In this document: positions 25,105-35,030 of the stretch, one piece after another
Position numbering within the stretch: position 1 is the stretch's first letter
How the letters are laid out: each line of letters begins with the position of its first letter
The notes under the pieces: generated by a model
Database searches by the model: none
Seen by the model: the letters and a program-made list of their open reading frames with translations, nothing else
What the model was told of the DNA's origin: nothing
NCBI RefSeq assembly: GCF_014203235.1
Contig: NZ_JACHIN010000009.1
Span: 127,539 to 191,538, forward strand
Direction: 5' to 3'
Source: Nonomuraea endophytica
GTDB taxonomy: Bacteria; Actinomycetota; Actinomycetes; Streptosporangiales; Streptosporangiaceae
Length of the DNA stretch: 64,000 bases
Program-made: the position numbers and the translations under genes

Positions 25105-26797
25105 CGCCGATCACCACCCGGTCGCCCTCCTTGAGGTCGCCGCTCACCTCGACCTGGCCGTCGGCGGTCAGCCCGGTGCGTACCTCGACCTCTCTCGTCC
25201 GGTCCGGCGCGGTCTCGACCTGCACCCGCGCCTTGCCGTCTGCGGCGGTGACGACCGCCGCGACCGGCACCACCAGCACCGGCTCGTCGGTCGCGCCCAC
25301 GGTCACCTTGGCGGCGACGGCGGTCCCTGACAGGCCCTTGAGCCCCTTCATCGACTCGGGGGTTATCAGCACGGGCCGGTTGCCGGCGGGCGGCGGCTCC
25401 TCGCCGGGGACCTTGGCCTTCTCGCCGACCGCGCTCAGCGTGGCCGGATAGGTCTGGCCGGAGTCGAGTTCGATGCTGGCCTTGAGCCCCTCGCGCAGCA
25501 GGCCGGCCTCCTCGGGCTCCACCGATCCCGACACCATGAACGACGAACTGGTCACGGTGGCCACCTCGTCCTCGACCATCTGGCCCGCCTTCACCTTCGC
25601 CTTGTGCACCCGCGCGGGCAGCGCGGGCAGGAACACCACCTCGCCCGGCGGGATCGACGTGCCATACGTGCGCAGGAACTCGCCGAGCAGCGACGACGCC
25701 GCGGCCACGTCCTTCTTCGCGTTGGCGACCTTGAGCTTGGCGGGGGAGACCTGCCGGGCGTGCCGCAGCGCCTGCTCGGCGGTGACCAGCCCCTCCTGCG
25801 CGGTGCGCACGGCCGTGCGCAGCTCCCGCAGGCGTTTCACGCGGGCCTGCGCGCTCTCGTCGCCGAGCCGGTCGCGCGCCCGGCGGGCGGAGTCCAGCTC
25901 CGCCCTGGCGTTGGCGACCTTGAGCTCCAGCAGCCGGGTGTCGCTGGTGGGTGAGGGCGACGGCGTGGCGGCGGGCCGGTCCGCCTCGGCCAGCGCCTGC
26001 TCGGCTTCGAGCAGCTTCTCCTCGGCCGCGCGCACGGCCGAGTCGGCCGCGTCCACCTTGGCCTGGTCATCGGGCGTGCGCCGCCCGTCCTCCGCCTCCT
26101 CCAGCGCGCTCTCGGCCGCGCGCAGCCCGGCCCGCGCGTTGCCGAGCTTGATCTTCAGCGGCAGCACGTCGCGCCCCTGGTCGAGCGCGCGTTGTTCGAG
26201 CGCGAGCGTCTCCTTCGCCGTCTGTACGGCCTTGCGCAACGTGTCCTGCGCCTGCCGGTCGCCCAGGGCGGGCCGCTGGGCCTCATAACCCCCCTTCGCG
26301 TACAGCCGGGTGACCGCGGCGACTGTGGCCCCGTCGAACACCCCCGAGACCGGCGCGCCGAACCCGAGCCTGCGCAGCGCCCTCTGCAACTGCTCGACGT
26401 CGTCGCCCCTGGTGCCGGGGGCGATCGTGCGGTGCATCGGCACCTTGCCGCGCAGCGCGAACACCGGCCGCCCGTTGACCTCCATCAGCACGCCGCCCTC
26501 GCGCAGCCTGCCCTGGCGCGGGGCCCGGGTGGCACGCTGCAGCTCGGCCGGCCCGCCGACCACCCCGGCGAGGGTGATCGGGAACGGCGAGCCGTACTCC
26601 AGAGTGCCGTTGACGGCGACGGTGCTGACGAGCTCGCGGCGCTCGACCGCCGCGGTGACGAGACTGGCCTTGGGCGGTGTACGGCGGGCCGCCTCGTCGG
26701 CCGGCGAGCGCAGGCGGGTGCTCAGGAACCAGCCGGCGCCCGCGACGGCCAGGACGCCCACCAGGACGGCGGCGAGTAGCTTCCGCGGCGACTTCAT
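25097..26797 (-). CDS. MacA/HlyD-like membrane-fusion adaptor with peptidoglycan-binding domain
   Basis: A 566-residue protein. Residues 7-26 form an N-terminal membrane anchor. A peptidoglycan-binding-type repeat follows (GDDVEQLQRALRRLGFGAPVSGVFDGATVAAVTRLY, about 130-170), then long coiled-coil helices (190-390) and a C-terminal beta-barrel region with VVPVAAVVTAADGKARV and EVRTGLTADGQVEVSGDLKEGDRVV. This is the actinobacterial form of the HlyD/MacA adaptor. Start ATG 26797 has GGAG at 5-6 nt. It follows the membrane protein gene by 49 bp and probably shares its transcript from the PadR1 promoter. Confidence 0.88.
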
Positions 26798-26846
26798 GGG
26801 AACTCCAAAAGGGCATGCTGAAGAGAGCCGGTGGCGCCGGCGGGGT

Positions 26847-27743
26847 TCAGAGCAGGACGTTGCGCCTGGTGCGGAACGGCAGGACCGCCGCGACCAGGGT
26901 CAGCAGGAGCACCAGCGCCCAGTGCGCGCTCTCCTGCCGGGTGACGGCGACGAGCGTGAAGCTCTCGGCGAGCACCACCGTGCTGTGGAGGGTGTAGACG
27001 GCCGTGGCGATCGACCAGCGGTGGTCGGCCGTCACGTGGCCGGCGTAGCACGCCGCCAGGAGCAACGCGGTCTCCAGCCCGACGCGGAGCATCGCGGAGG
27101 GGGCGGCTTCGACGATGTCGCGCCAGGCTGGATCCGCGCCGACGGCCAAGGGCACCGCGGCCAGCCACCACCACGAACGGCGGTGGAGGGTTTCGCCGCG
27201 AATGGCCAATGCCACGAGGCCGAGGATCAGGAGGCCGTTGGCGACGGCCGGGGCGATCGGGCCGCCGCCGGCGTAGAGGGTGGGCATCGACTGCCACGGC
27301 CCGTCGGGGAAGACCGGCAGCAGCGTCTCGTCCAGCCACGGCTTGGCCAGCGTGATCGCCAGTGTCTTGACGGAGAGCAAGGCGGCCAGGGGGATCGCCA
27401 GACGTACCCGGCCGAGCAGGGTGGCCAGGAACGCCGCCGCGGCCACGCCCACCCACAGCGGGATCGTGCTCGCATAGGGGATGAGCAGCGCCAGGTTGAG
27501 CAGGCTGAGGACCGTCACCGCGAGGTGCAGGCCGTCCGCCCAGGCCGGGCCGTGCGCCGACTGCAGGATGCGGGTCCTGATGCCGCCCTTGACCAGCGCG
27601 GCGGCCTCGCGCAGGGGAGGCAGCGCCCGGTCGGGCTCCGCCGTGGTCAGCAGGACGTCCAGCAGTTCGTCGCCGTAGTCGGCGCGGTAGCCGTCAGGGT
27701 AGGCGCGGAGCAATAACCGGTAGCGGCGCTCCAGCCTGCTCAT
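26847..27743 (-). CDS. Multi-pass membrane protein MP1 of the PadR1 cassette
   Basis: The 298-residue protein begins with a short conserved head, MSRLERRYRLLLRAYPDGYRADYGDELLDVL, followed by about seven to eight hydrophobic helices. Its paralogue at 29926 has the same head (LERRYRKLLLAYPRPYRQAHGDELLDVL) and the same 'GGIRTR' and 'WADGLHLAVT'/'WRDGLHLGVT' blocks. It overlaps the PadR1 stop by 4 bp (ATGA). I infer that PadR and the membrane protein form a fixed pair. A HAAS-like cytoplasmic head regulated by PadR is plausible because PadR genes are often coupled to HAAS-domain membrane proteins, but I cannot prove this here. Confidence 0.75.
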   Translation of the reverse strand: MSRLERRYRLLLRAYPDGYRADYGDELLDVLLTTAEPDRALPPLREAAALVKGGIRTRILQSAHGPAWADGLHLAVTVLSLLNLALLIPYASTIPLWVGVAAAAFLATLLGRVRLAIPLAALLSVKTLAITLAKPWLDETLLPVFPDGPWQSMPTLYAGGGPIAPAVANGLLILGLVALAIRGETLHRRSWWWLAAVPLAVGADPAWRDIVEAAPSAMLRVGLETALLLAACYAGHVTADHRWSIATAVYTLHSTVVLAESFTLVAVTRQESAHWALVLLLTLVAAVLPFRTRRNVLL

Positions 27744-28072
27744 GAGAAGGTCGCTCCGAGCGTGCGCCCGGTGACCACGGCGGCGGCCTGCTGCATGCGC
27801 AGCGCCTCCTCCTCCACCAGGCGACGGCCGTCGTCGGTGATGCGGAAGTAGCGGCGCTTGCGGCCGTTGACGATCTCTTCCTTCTCGACCATGATCACGC
27901 CGCTGCCGGTCAGGCGGTCGAGCGCGCCGTACAGGGTGCCGACGGCGAGCTTGACGCGGTCCTGGGAGAGCTCGACGACGCGCTTGAGAATCGCGTGCCC
28001 GTGGAGCGGACCGTCCAGAAGGGCGGCGAGTACGAAATACGTCTGCTCACTCACCGACGATCCCCTAGACAT
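27740..28072 (-). CDS. PadR-family transcriptional regulator 1
   Basis: The 110-residue protein is a compact PadR regulator: 'TYFVLAALLDGPLHGHAILKRVVELS' (first helices of the winged helix), 'VKLAVGTLYGALDRLTGSGVIMVEKEE' (recognition helix and start of the wing) and 'RRYFRITDDGRRLVEEEALRMQ'. It starts at ATG 28072 with no Shine-Dalgarno; a complete promoter with TATCTT 7 nt upstream of the ATG predicts a leaderless transcript. A palindrome in that promoter is the likely self-operator. It is the first gene of the unit PadR1-MP1-adaptor-ATPase-permease-secreted proteins. Confidence 0.92.
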   Translation of the reverse strand: MSRGSSVSEQTYFVLAALLDGPLHGHAILKRVVELSQDRVKLAVGTLYGALDRLTGSGVIMVEKEEIVNGRKRRYFRITDDGRRLVEEEALRMQQAAAVVTGRTLGATFS

Positions 28073-28079
28073 GGCTGAG

Positions 28080-28109
28080 AAGATACTTCGAGGCGCGAAG
28101 CATGGTCAA
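28080..28109 (-). promoter_or_regulatory. Leaderless PadR1 promoter with operator in the spacer
   Basis: On the minus strand TTGACC (28104-28109) and TATCTT (28080-28085) are separated by 18 bp, and the -10 ends 7 nt before ATG 28072. The spacer holds the inverted repeat CTTCG-AGGCG-CGAAG (28086-28100, plus-strand reading), extended to ATACTTCG/CGAAGCAT with one mismatch. PadR bound here would block RNA polymerase directly. Confidence 0.7.
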
Positions 28110-28117
28110 GAATCCGC

Positions 28118-29002
28118 TCATCTCAGCGCGTACTCGGCGAGGAGCGTGTTGTTGATCTTCAGGTCCTTGGGGTTGTAGACGGGGTAGAAGGCCTTGCCGC
28201 ACTCCAGGTCGTCCAGCGCGGCCTTGATCTCCTTCTGGAAATAGGGCTTGGCCTGGGCGGCGGTGAGTTCCGGCATGATGATCTCCCCCGAGCCGGGGTC
28301 GAACTCGATGCCCTGCTGCTTCGCGCCGATCCGGGATGCCATGTCGTGGATCGAGTCCTGGACGGCCATGGAGATGTCGCGCGGGGCGGTCTCGGTGACG
28401 GTGTAGCCCTTGCCGCGCAGGCAGTCGGCCATCGTCGAGGCGAGCCCGACCAGCTGCTGGTCGCCGTCCACCTCTCTGGCGACGATGAGCTTCTTCGCCT
28501 GGCTGAACTGCTGGAAGAGGTCTGTCCTCTTCGTGATGCTCTTGCCGAGGACCTCCTTGGCCGCGAGGGCGAAGCAGGTGTCGCGCGCCTTTTTGTAGGA
28601 CGTGTACTGAGCTGTGGAGAGGTCGCCGGTGATCTTCGTGTTGGGGTCCTTGTCGGCTTGGGCCACCTTCTTGCTGATGCCGACCTCGCCCGGGTAGATG
28701 AACTCGGCGAACACCCCGAAGCCGTATTTTTCGCGATTTTTCCGCAGTTCTTGGTAATCGCCGTTGTCGCGCTTGATCTCGGCGGCGGTCAGCTTCTCCT
28801 CCGGCGGCACGTACGCGACGTACTTGAAGCCCTTCTGCTTCATGCAGTCGGCCAGGACCGACTCCATCTGGAGCTTCTTGTCCACGGTCGCCGTGCCGGG
28901 GGTAGCCGAAGCCCCCGCTTCCGGCTCACCACCGGCCTCGACGCTTCCGCACCCGGTCAGTACGGCCAGCGCGGCCACGGTCAGGCTCATCTTCTTGATC
29001 AT
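28118..29002 (-). CDS. Four-cysteine family lipoprotein, paralogue C
   Basis: The 294-residue protein has a lipoprotein signal with lipobox L-T-G-Cys18. It has the four family cysteines at 53 (ADCMKQKGFKYV), 143 (DTCFALAAKEVLGKSIT), 194 (MADCLRGKGY) and 268 (LECGKAFY). The two 'DC(M/L)xxKG(F/Y)' blocks suggest that each half is an internal duplicate. 'YGFGVFAEFIYP' is the family's central aromatic block. Start ATG 29002 follows the stop of paralogue D by 2 nt with GGTGGGGA upstream, so the pair is co-translated. No family name or function is known to me. Confidence 0.78.
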   Translation of the reverse strand: MIKKMSLTVAALAVLTGCGSVEAGGEPEAGASATPGTATVDKKLQMESVLADCMKQKGFKYVAYVPPEEKLTAAEIKRDNGDYQELRKNREKYGFGVFAEFIYPGEVGISKKVAQADKDPNTKITGDLSTAQYTSYKKARDTCFALAAKEVLGKSITKRTDLFQQFSQAKKLIVAREVDGDQQLVGLASTMADCLRGKGYTVTETAPRDISMAVQDSIHDMASRIGAKQQGIEFDPGSGEIIMPELTAAQAKPYFQKEIKAALDDLECGKAFYPVYNPKDLKINNTLLAEYALR

Positions 29003-29004
29003 GG

Positions 29005-29892
29005 TCACTGGTCCCCACCGCCGAATTCGACTGCCACGCGCTGCTGGATCTCCGCGTTCCTGGGTGAGTAGGCGGCGTAGAAGGCCTTGCCGCACTCCAG
29101 GTCGTCCAGCGCGACCTTGACCTCCTGGCCGAAGTACCGCTTGCCGTCGGCGACGGAGATCACGGGCATCACGTACTGCCCGTGCTTGGCCATCTCCTCG
29201 TCCTCCGGCTTGTCGTCGTTCTTGGCCAGCGTCTTCACCTTGTCCTCGAACATCCGCCAGCCCCAGGTGTGGAGCGTGGACGGCCGGGTGTCGGCCACGG
29301 AGTGGCCCTTGCCCTTGAGGCAGGCGCCCATCTCCGCGGCCAGCTCGACCAGCTTCGGGTCGCCGTTGAGCTCGCGGTCCAGGACCTTGTCGATCGTCGC
29401 GTTCTCCTGGGCGTACCGGTCGTCGTCATCCTTGACGACCTTGCCGGTGACCTCCTTGATCGCCCGGGACTTGCACGCCGTCAGCTGCTTCTCGTACGCC
29501 GCCAGCTGGGCGGGCGACAGGTCCTGGACGATGGCGCTGTTCGGGCTGTCCTCCGACGACCACAGCACCTCTTCCTTCCGGTCGGGATGCGCGTAGCGGT
29601 AGAAGACCGTGAAGCCCTTCTCCGCCCGCTCCTCCTTCATCGCCGCGTAGTCGCCGAGGTAGGCCCGGTCGCCCGTGGTCTCGCCCGCCTTGACCGGCGG
29701 CACCCACGGGACGTACTTGAAGCCCTTCCCCTTCATGCAGTCGCCGACGATCGCCTGGATCCGGTGTGCGCCGTCGGAGGCTTTGGTGCTGCTCGCCGCC
29801 TGGGGAGCGGCGGGTGGGGCTGGCTCGGCCGCGCAACCGGCGACGAGCGCGAGTGTCGCGGCGGTCGCGACAAGAGTTGATCTCTTGGGCAT
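29005..29892 (-). CDS. Four-cysteine family lipoprotein, paralogue D
   Basis: The 295-residue protein has lipobox L-V-A-G-Cys20 and the family cysteines at 52 (GDCMKGKGFKYV), 140 (LTACKSRAIKEVTGKVV), 191 (GACLKGKGH) and 267 (LECGKAFY). The ATG at 29892 is preferred over 29904: TATGGT ends exactly 7 nt upstream of 29892, giving a leaderless promoter, and neither start has a Shine-Dalgarno. The promoter carries the same TCCGTTGAACGGA palindrome as the PadR2 promoter, so this gene and paralogue C should be in the PadR2 regulon (inference). Confidence 0.78.
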   Translation of the reverse strand: MPKRSTLVATAATLALVAGCAAEPAPPAAPQAASSTKASDGAHRIQAIVGDCMKGKGFKYVPWVPPVKAGETTGDRAYLGDYAAMKEERAEKGFTVFYRYAHPDRKEEVLWSSEDSPNSAIVQDLSPAQLAAYEKQLTACKSRAIKEVTGKVVKDDDDRYAQENATIDKVLDRELNGDPKLVELAAEMGACLKGKGHSVADTRPSTLHTWGWRMFEDKVKTLAKNDDKPEDEEMAKHGQYVMPVISVADGKRYFGQEVKVALDDLECGKAFYAAYSPRNAEIQQRVAVEFGGGDQ

Positions 29893-29899
29893 GCCGGAG

Positions 29900-29929
29900 A
29901 CCATAGTCCGTTCAACGGAGTATCGTCAA
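29900..29929 (-). promoter_or_regulatory. Leaderless promoter of paralogue D with PadR2-type operator
   Basis: On the minus strand TTGACG (29924-29929) and TATGGT (29900-29905) are spaced by 18 bp, and the -10 ends 7 nt before ATG 29892. The palindrome TCCGTT-C-AACGGA (29907-29919, plus-strand reading) fills the spacer. The same palindrome occurs in the PadR2 promoter at the same offset. Confidence 0.7.
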
Positions 29930-30852
29930 TCCAGGGCATGCCTCCGCTGCCGGAGCGGCAGGAGGGCCGTGGCCGCCGTCAGCAGCGCCAGCAGGGCCCC
30001 GTACGCCAGGTGCTGCGAGGAGAGGATCACGCCGTTCTCGGGAAGGGTCAGCAGGGTCACCCCGACGACGGTGACCGCCAGGTAGAACGCGCAGCCGAGC
30101 GCCCAGCGCAGGTCGCGGGTCAGGTATCCGGCCACGGCCGCGGCGGCCATCAGGGCCAGCTCAAGCCCCATCCGGCTCAGGCTGATCGGCAGGTTGTGCT
30201 CCTCGATCATCCAGGCGGGGCCGTCCCATGCCAGGAACGGGATCGCCGCCCACCACCACCAGGAACGCGCACGCGTGACGCCCCCACGCGGCGCCGGCGC
30301 CAGCAGGCCGACCACCACCAGCCCGTACGCGACGGTCACGGTCACCGGCGCGCTGTCGGAGAACAACGCCCGGCCGGTGAGCAGTCCCGGATAGACCGGC
30401 ACCTGGGTCAGCTCGGCCACCTGCCAGCCACCCGCGACGGCCACCGCCTTGACCCCGACGGCCACGGTGAGCGGGATCGCCACCCAGACCCATCCCCGCA
30501 GCACGGCCAGCACCGACAGGGCCGACAGCGCCGTCCACAGCGGGATCGCGGCGGCGTACGGCACCAGCGCGGCCAGATTCGCGACGGCCACGGCGGTGAC
30601 GCCCAGGTGCAGCCCGTCCCGCCACACGCTGCCGCCGGCCAGGTGGATGACGCGGGTGCGGATGCCACCGGCCACCAGCCCCGCCACTTCCCTGGGCGGC
30701 GGGATCGTGCGATCGGCGTCCGTCGACTCCATCAGCACGTCGAGCAGCTCGTCGCCGTGCGCCTGCCGGTAGGGGCGCGGGTAGGCCAGCAGCAGCTTGC
30801 GGTAGCGCCGTTCGAGCACGCTCGTGACCGGACTCTCCAGCGTGGCCGTCAT
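29926..30852 (-). CDS. Multi-pass membrane protein MP2 of the PadR2 cassette
   Basis: The 308-residue paralogue of the protein at 26847. It shares the head 'LERRYRKLLLAYPRPYRQAHGDELLDVLM', then 'GGIRTRVI' and 'WRDGLHLGVTAVAVANLAALVPYAAAIPLW', followed by six to seven hydrophobic helices including the run 'RSWWWWAAIPFLAWDGPAW'. It overlaps the PadR2 stop by 4 bp (ATGA), exactly as MP1 does with PadR1. The 3' end lies next to the paralogue D promoter; the stop codon at 29926-29928 falls inside its -35 box. The function is unknown; transport or sensing are both possible. Confidence 0.75.
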   Translation of the reverse strand: MTATLESPVTSVLERRYRKLLLAYPRPYRQAHGDELLDVLMESTDADRTIPPPREVAGLVAGGIRTRVIHLAGGSVWRDGLHLGVTAVAVANLAALVPYAAAIPLWTALSALSVLAVLRGWVWVAIPLTVAVGVKAVAVAGGWQVAELTQVPVYPGLLTGRALFSDSAPVTVTVAYGLVVVGLLAPAPRGGVTRARSWWWWAAIPFLAWDGPAWMIEEHNLPISLSRMGLELALMAAAAVAGYLTRDLRWALGCAFYLAVTVVGVTLLTLPENGVILSSQHLAYGALLALLTAATALLPLRQRRHALD

Positions 30853-31289
30853 CCGCGCGCGATCCCCGGCACGAGCGCCCCGCCGGGCGCGCGCCAGCCC
30901 GGACCCGTGCCGAGCGGGCCCTTGCCGGCGCGCGACGCCTGACCCCAGAGGCCCCAGGCCTGTGCCTGGCCCGGCGACAGCCGCAGGACCAGCGCCGCCG
31001 CGTCCTGCATCCGCCTGGCCTCGGCCTCGACGAGCGCCTGGCCCTCGTCGGTGATGCGGAAGTAGCGGCGGTTGCGGCCGTTGACCGTCTCCTCGCGATC
31101 GACGGCGATCACGCCGCGCTCGTGCAGGCGCTCAAGGATGCCGTAGAGCGTGCCGACCGACGGGCGTACCCGGCCGTTGGACAGCTCCTGGATCAGCTTG
31201 CTGATCGCGTGTCCGTGGAGCGGTCCGTTGAGCAACGCGGTGAGCACGAAGAACATCGGCTCACTGACTTCAGAGGTTCCTCTGGGCAT
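30849..31289 (-). CDS. PadR-family transcriptional regulator 2
   Basis: The start is ATG 31289; the longer frame has no support. The 146-residue protein contains the PadR winged helix (FFVLTALLNGPLHGHAISKLIQELS, VRPSVGTLYGILERLHERGVIAVDREE, RRYFRITDEGQALVEAEARRMQ), very close to PadR1. Beyond residue ~105 it has an extra Gly/Pro-rich tail of about 40 residues (LSPGQAQAWGLWGQASRAG...) absent from PadR1. No Shine-Dalgarno is present; TACGGT lies 7 nt before the start. The same palindrome in its own promoter and in that of paralogue D argues for autoregulation and control of the lipoprotein pair. Confidence 0.9.
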   Translation of the reverse strand: MPRGTSEVSEPMFFVLTALLNGPLHGHAISKLIQELSNGRVRPSVGTLYGILERLHERGVIAVDREETVNGRNRRYFRITDEGQALVEAEARRMQDAAALVLRLSPGQAQAWGLWGQASRAGKGPLGTGPGWRAPGGALVPGIARG

Positions 31290-31296
31290 GGGGAAG

Positions 31297-31326
31297 ACCG
31301 TATTCCGTTCAACGGAGTGTCTGCAA
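31297..31326 (-). promoter_or_regulatory. Leaderless PadR2 promoter with operator in the spacer
   Basis: On the minus strand TTGCAG (31321-31326) and TACGGT (31297-31302) are separated by 18 bp, with the -10 ending 7 nt before ATG 31289. The palindrome TCCGTT-C-AACGGA occupies 31304-31316. The geometry is identical to the promoters at 28080 and 29900. Two direct AACGCTT copies (31325-31331, 31334-31340) overlap the -35 side. Confidence 0.7.
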
Positions 31327-31392
31327 CGCTTGTAACGCTTCACGGCGAGGTGTCCAAGCAGGGGGTGTCAACCGACGAGAGGAGCACGGCCG

Positions 31393-31926
31393 GTGATCGC
31401 TACCGATCCCGCGGCCTTCGAGGCCTTTTACCGCCGGCACGTCGAATCGATCACCCGGTTCATCGCCCGCCGCGTGGACGACCCGCACACGGTCGCCGAC
31501 CTGGTCGCGGAGGTGTTCGTCGCGGTGCTCGACTCGGCGCACACCTACCGGCCGGGCTTGGGCAGCGAGCTCGCCTGGCTGTACGGCGTGGCGCGCAACA
31601 CGCTGTCGGCCGAACGGCGCAGGGCGTTCAGGGAGTCCAGGCTGGCCGTACGCCTGAAAGGGCGGCGCCTGCTCGACCCCGACGACCTCGTCAGGCTGGA
31701 GGAGCGGATCGACGCGGAGAGCAGAGCCAGGCGGGCCTTCGAGGCCATGGCCGGACTGCCCGATGGCGAACGGGCGGTGCTGGAACTGGTCGTCCTCGAC
31801 CAGCTCACGGTCACCGAAGCGGCCGCAGCCCTCGGCATCCGGCAGGGGACCGCCAGGGTCAGGCTCCACCGCGCGCGCACCGCGCTGAAGGACGTGCCCC
31901 TCGTCATGGAAGGAACCATCCGATGA
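31393..31926 (+). CDS. ECF-type RNA polymerase sigma factor
   Basis: The 177-residue protein has sigma region 2 (AFEAFYRRHVESITRFIARRVDDPHTVADLVAEVFVAVL ... AWLYGVARNTL) and region 4 (LPDGERAVLELVVLDQLTVTEAAAALGIRQGTARVRLHRARTAL), with no extra domains. It starts at GTG 31393 behind GAGAGGAG. It overlaps the next gene by 4 bp (ATGA), the usual arrangement for an ECF sigma factor and its membrane-bound partner. It is divergent from the PadR2 gene across 103 bp; the AACGCTT direct repeat in that gap could be part of its own promoter (inference). Confidence 0.92.
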   Translation: MIATDPAAFEAFYRRHVESITRFIARRVDDPHTVADLVAEVFVAVLDSAHTYRPGLGSELAWLYGVARNTLSAERRRAFRESRLAVRLKGRRLLDPDDLVRLEERIDAESRARRAFEAMAGLPDGERAVLELVVLDQLTVTEAAAALGIRQGTARVRLHRARTALKDVPLVMEGTIR

Positions 31927-32507
31927 GTTTCGAGGAGCGCCTGCTGATGGAGCTGAAGAACGAGATCGTCGCCCGGCGCCGCAAGGTGACCGTCCGCCGC
32001 CTGCTCGCGGGGGCGGCGGCGGCCGGGATCGCGGCCACGGTGGCCGTCGCCGCGCCGCAACTGCTCGGCGGCGAGACGCCCGCCTACGCGGTGACCCAGC
32101 GGGCCGACGGCGTCTACGTCCAGGTGAACGAGTTCCGCGACGCCGACAAGCTGGAGGCCGACCTGGCCGCCCGTGGCATCAAAGCCGACGTCACCTATAT
32201 CGAGCTGGGCAAGCGCTGCGCCGCCGGCCGTGGTCAGGTGGCTGGCGAGGACAAGGTGATCGACCCGAAGACGTGGCAGAACTCGCCCTCGGCCAAGGCT
32301 GTCCGTCCCGACAGGAAAGGTGTGCTGATCAAGCCTGAGTACGTGGGCGCCGGCCAGACCGTCATGATGGAGTTCACCGAGAACACCGGCCGGGATTCGG
32401 GCGAGGAGCGGGTGCTCCGGTCGTTCTGGGGCGTGGTGATCGAGGGCGAGGTCAAGCCGTGCGTGCTCGAGGACGACCCGGACTGGGCCGACCCGGGCCG
32501 GACCTGA
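31923..32507 (+). CDS. Single-pass membrane protein coupled to the ECF sigma factor
   Basis: The 194-residue protein has a charged cytoplasmic N-terminus (MSFEERLLMELKNEIVARRRK), one membrane helix (about 25-47, LLAGAAAAGIAATVAVAAPQL) and an outer domain with two cysteines (GKRCAAG and KPCVLED). Position and topology suggest an anti-sigma or sigma-associated protein, but the N-terminus is short and lacks the HxxxCxxC zinc motif of ZAS anti-sigma factors. I therefore call it only a probable partner. It is translated with the sigma factor by a 4-bp overlap. Confidence 0.7.
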   Translation: MSFEERLLMELKNEIVARRRKVTVRRLLAGAAAAGIAATVAVAAPQLLGGETPAYAVTQRADGVYVQVNEFRDADKLEADLAARGIKADVTYIELGKRCAAGRGQVAGEDKVIDPKTWQNSPSAKAVRPDRKGVLIKPEYVGAGQTVMMEFTENTGRDSGEERVLRSFWGVVIEGEVKPCVLEDDPDWADPGRT

Positions 32508-32546
32508 GGGGCAGCTAGTGCCTTATTGGGTCTTGTGTCCGGTGAT

Positions 32547-32570
32547 GGGGAGATTAGTTTCGATCTCACC
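32547..32570. promoter_or_regulatory. Inverted repeat directly before the ROK regulator start
   Basis: GGGGAGAT (32547-32554) and ATCTCACC (32563-32570) form 8-bp arms with one mismatch around TAGTTTCG, touching ATG 32571. Its position suggests an autoregulatory operator. No ribosome site lies at normal distance. Confidence 0.4.
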
Positions 32571-33559
32571 ATGACCAAAACAGCCCGCGGCCTCGTGCTG
32601 CGTCTCCTCCGTGACGCCGGACCGATGCCGAGGGCGGAACTGGCCCGCAGGACCGGGCTGTCGGCCACCACGATGACCAAGGTCGTCGGCCAGCTCATCG
32701 CCGACGGCTGCCTGGCCGAAGGGCTGTCGGGCGCGCCCAGGGTCGGGCGTCCAGCCACCGACGTGGCGTTGCTGCCGGAGGCGTTCTGGGTGGTCGGGGT
32801 GCACGCCGGGGCCGACGGAGTGCGGCTGGGGCTGCGCGACCTGCTGGGCCGGGCCGCGGGCGGCGCCGTACCTGCCTGCGGGCCCTTGATCGAGGCGATC
32901 CACGCGCTGGTCGCCGCGTCGGGGATGGACCCGGCGCGGGTGCTCGGCGTCGGCGTGGCCGCGCCCGACCGGCGCGTGGCCGACGCGCTCGGGGCCCCGC
33001 TCGGGCCGGGCGCCGTGAGCGGCCACGACGCCTGCGCCATGGCCCTGGCCGAGGCGAGGTACGGCTGCCGCGCCCGCGACCTGGTCTACGTGCACGTGGA
33101 CTGCGGCGTGAGCGCGGGGGCGGTGCTCGACGGCCGCCCTTTTCGCCCGGCCGACCTGGGCCACCTCCGCGTGACGGAGGACGGCCCGCCCTGCGTCTGC
33201 GGCGGCACCGGCTGCCTGGCAGCCGTGATCTCCGAGCCCGCCCTGTCCGCACGCCTGCCCTGCAGCGGCGGGCGGGAGGGCTTGATGGCGGCCGTGGCGG
33301 CCGACGCCGTGCTCGGTGACCAGGTGGCCACCTGGCTCGCCACCGCCCTGGCCGCCGCCGTCACCCTGCTGCGCCCCGAGCACGTACGGCTCGGCGGCCT
33401 GTTCAGGACCGCGCCGGACGACCTGCTCGACCGGATACGCGCCGCCCTGCGTGAGCGGACGCGCGAGCCCGTTCACCTGGACCGTTGCGGCCTGGGCCGC
33501 GACGCCGGGGTGGCCGGGGCCGCGGCGCTCGCCCTGGATCGTTTCTTCTACTGGCCGGA

Positions 33560-33563
<4 letters not shown>
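32571..33563 (+). CDS. ROK-family transcriptional regulator with a degenerate kinase domain
   Basis: The 330-residue protein has an N-terminal MarR/ROK-type helix-turn-helix (ARGLVLRLLRDAGPMPRAELARRTGLSATTMTKVVGQLI, residues 4-42) and a ROK domain. The zinc motif is partly kept (DLGHLRVTEDGPPCVCGGTGCLAAV), but the phosphate-binding DxGGT motif is replaced by 'VVGVHAGADGVRLGL', so sugar kinase activity is unlikely. It should act as a sugar-responsive repressor. ATG 32571 is chosen because the upstream frame begins at TTG. The stop TAA overlaps the convergent stop TAG of the M1 peptidase (CTAA, 33560-33563). Confidence 0.88.
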
Positions 33564-34975
<1,412 letters not shown>

Positions 34976-35030
34976 GGCCACGTCTCCCTTCGAAGCGTGA
35001 CCAGAAGCCTACGATAGGTGAGAGCCTGCT

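Noticed and set aside
32522-32535. Third copy of the GntR-type operator (CTTATTGGG...)
   Set aside because: Only the left half matches; the right half (TCTTGT) does not restore the dyad seen at 13740 and 14519.
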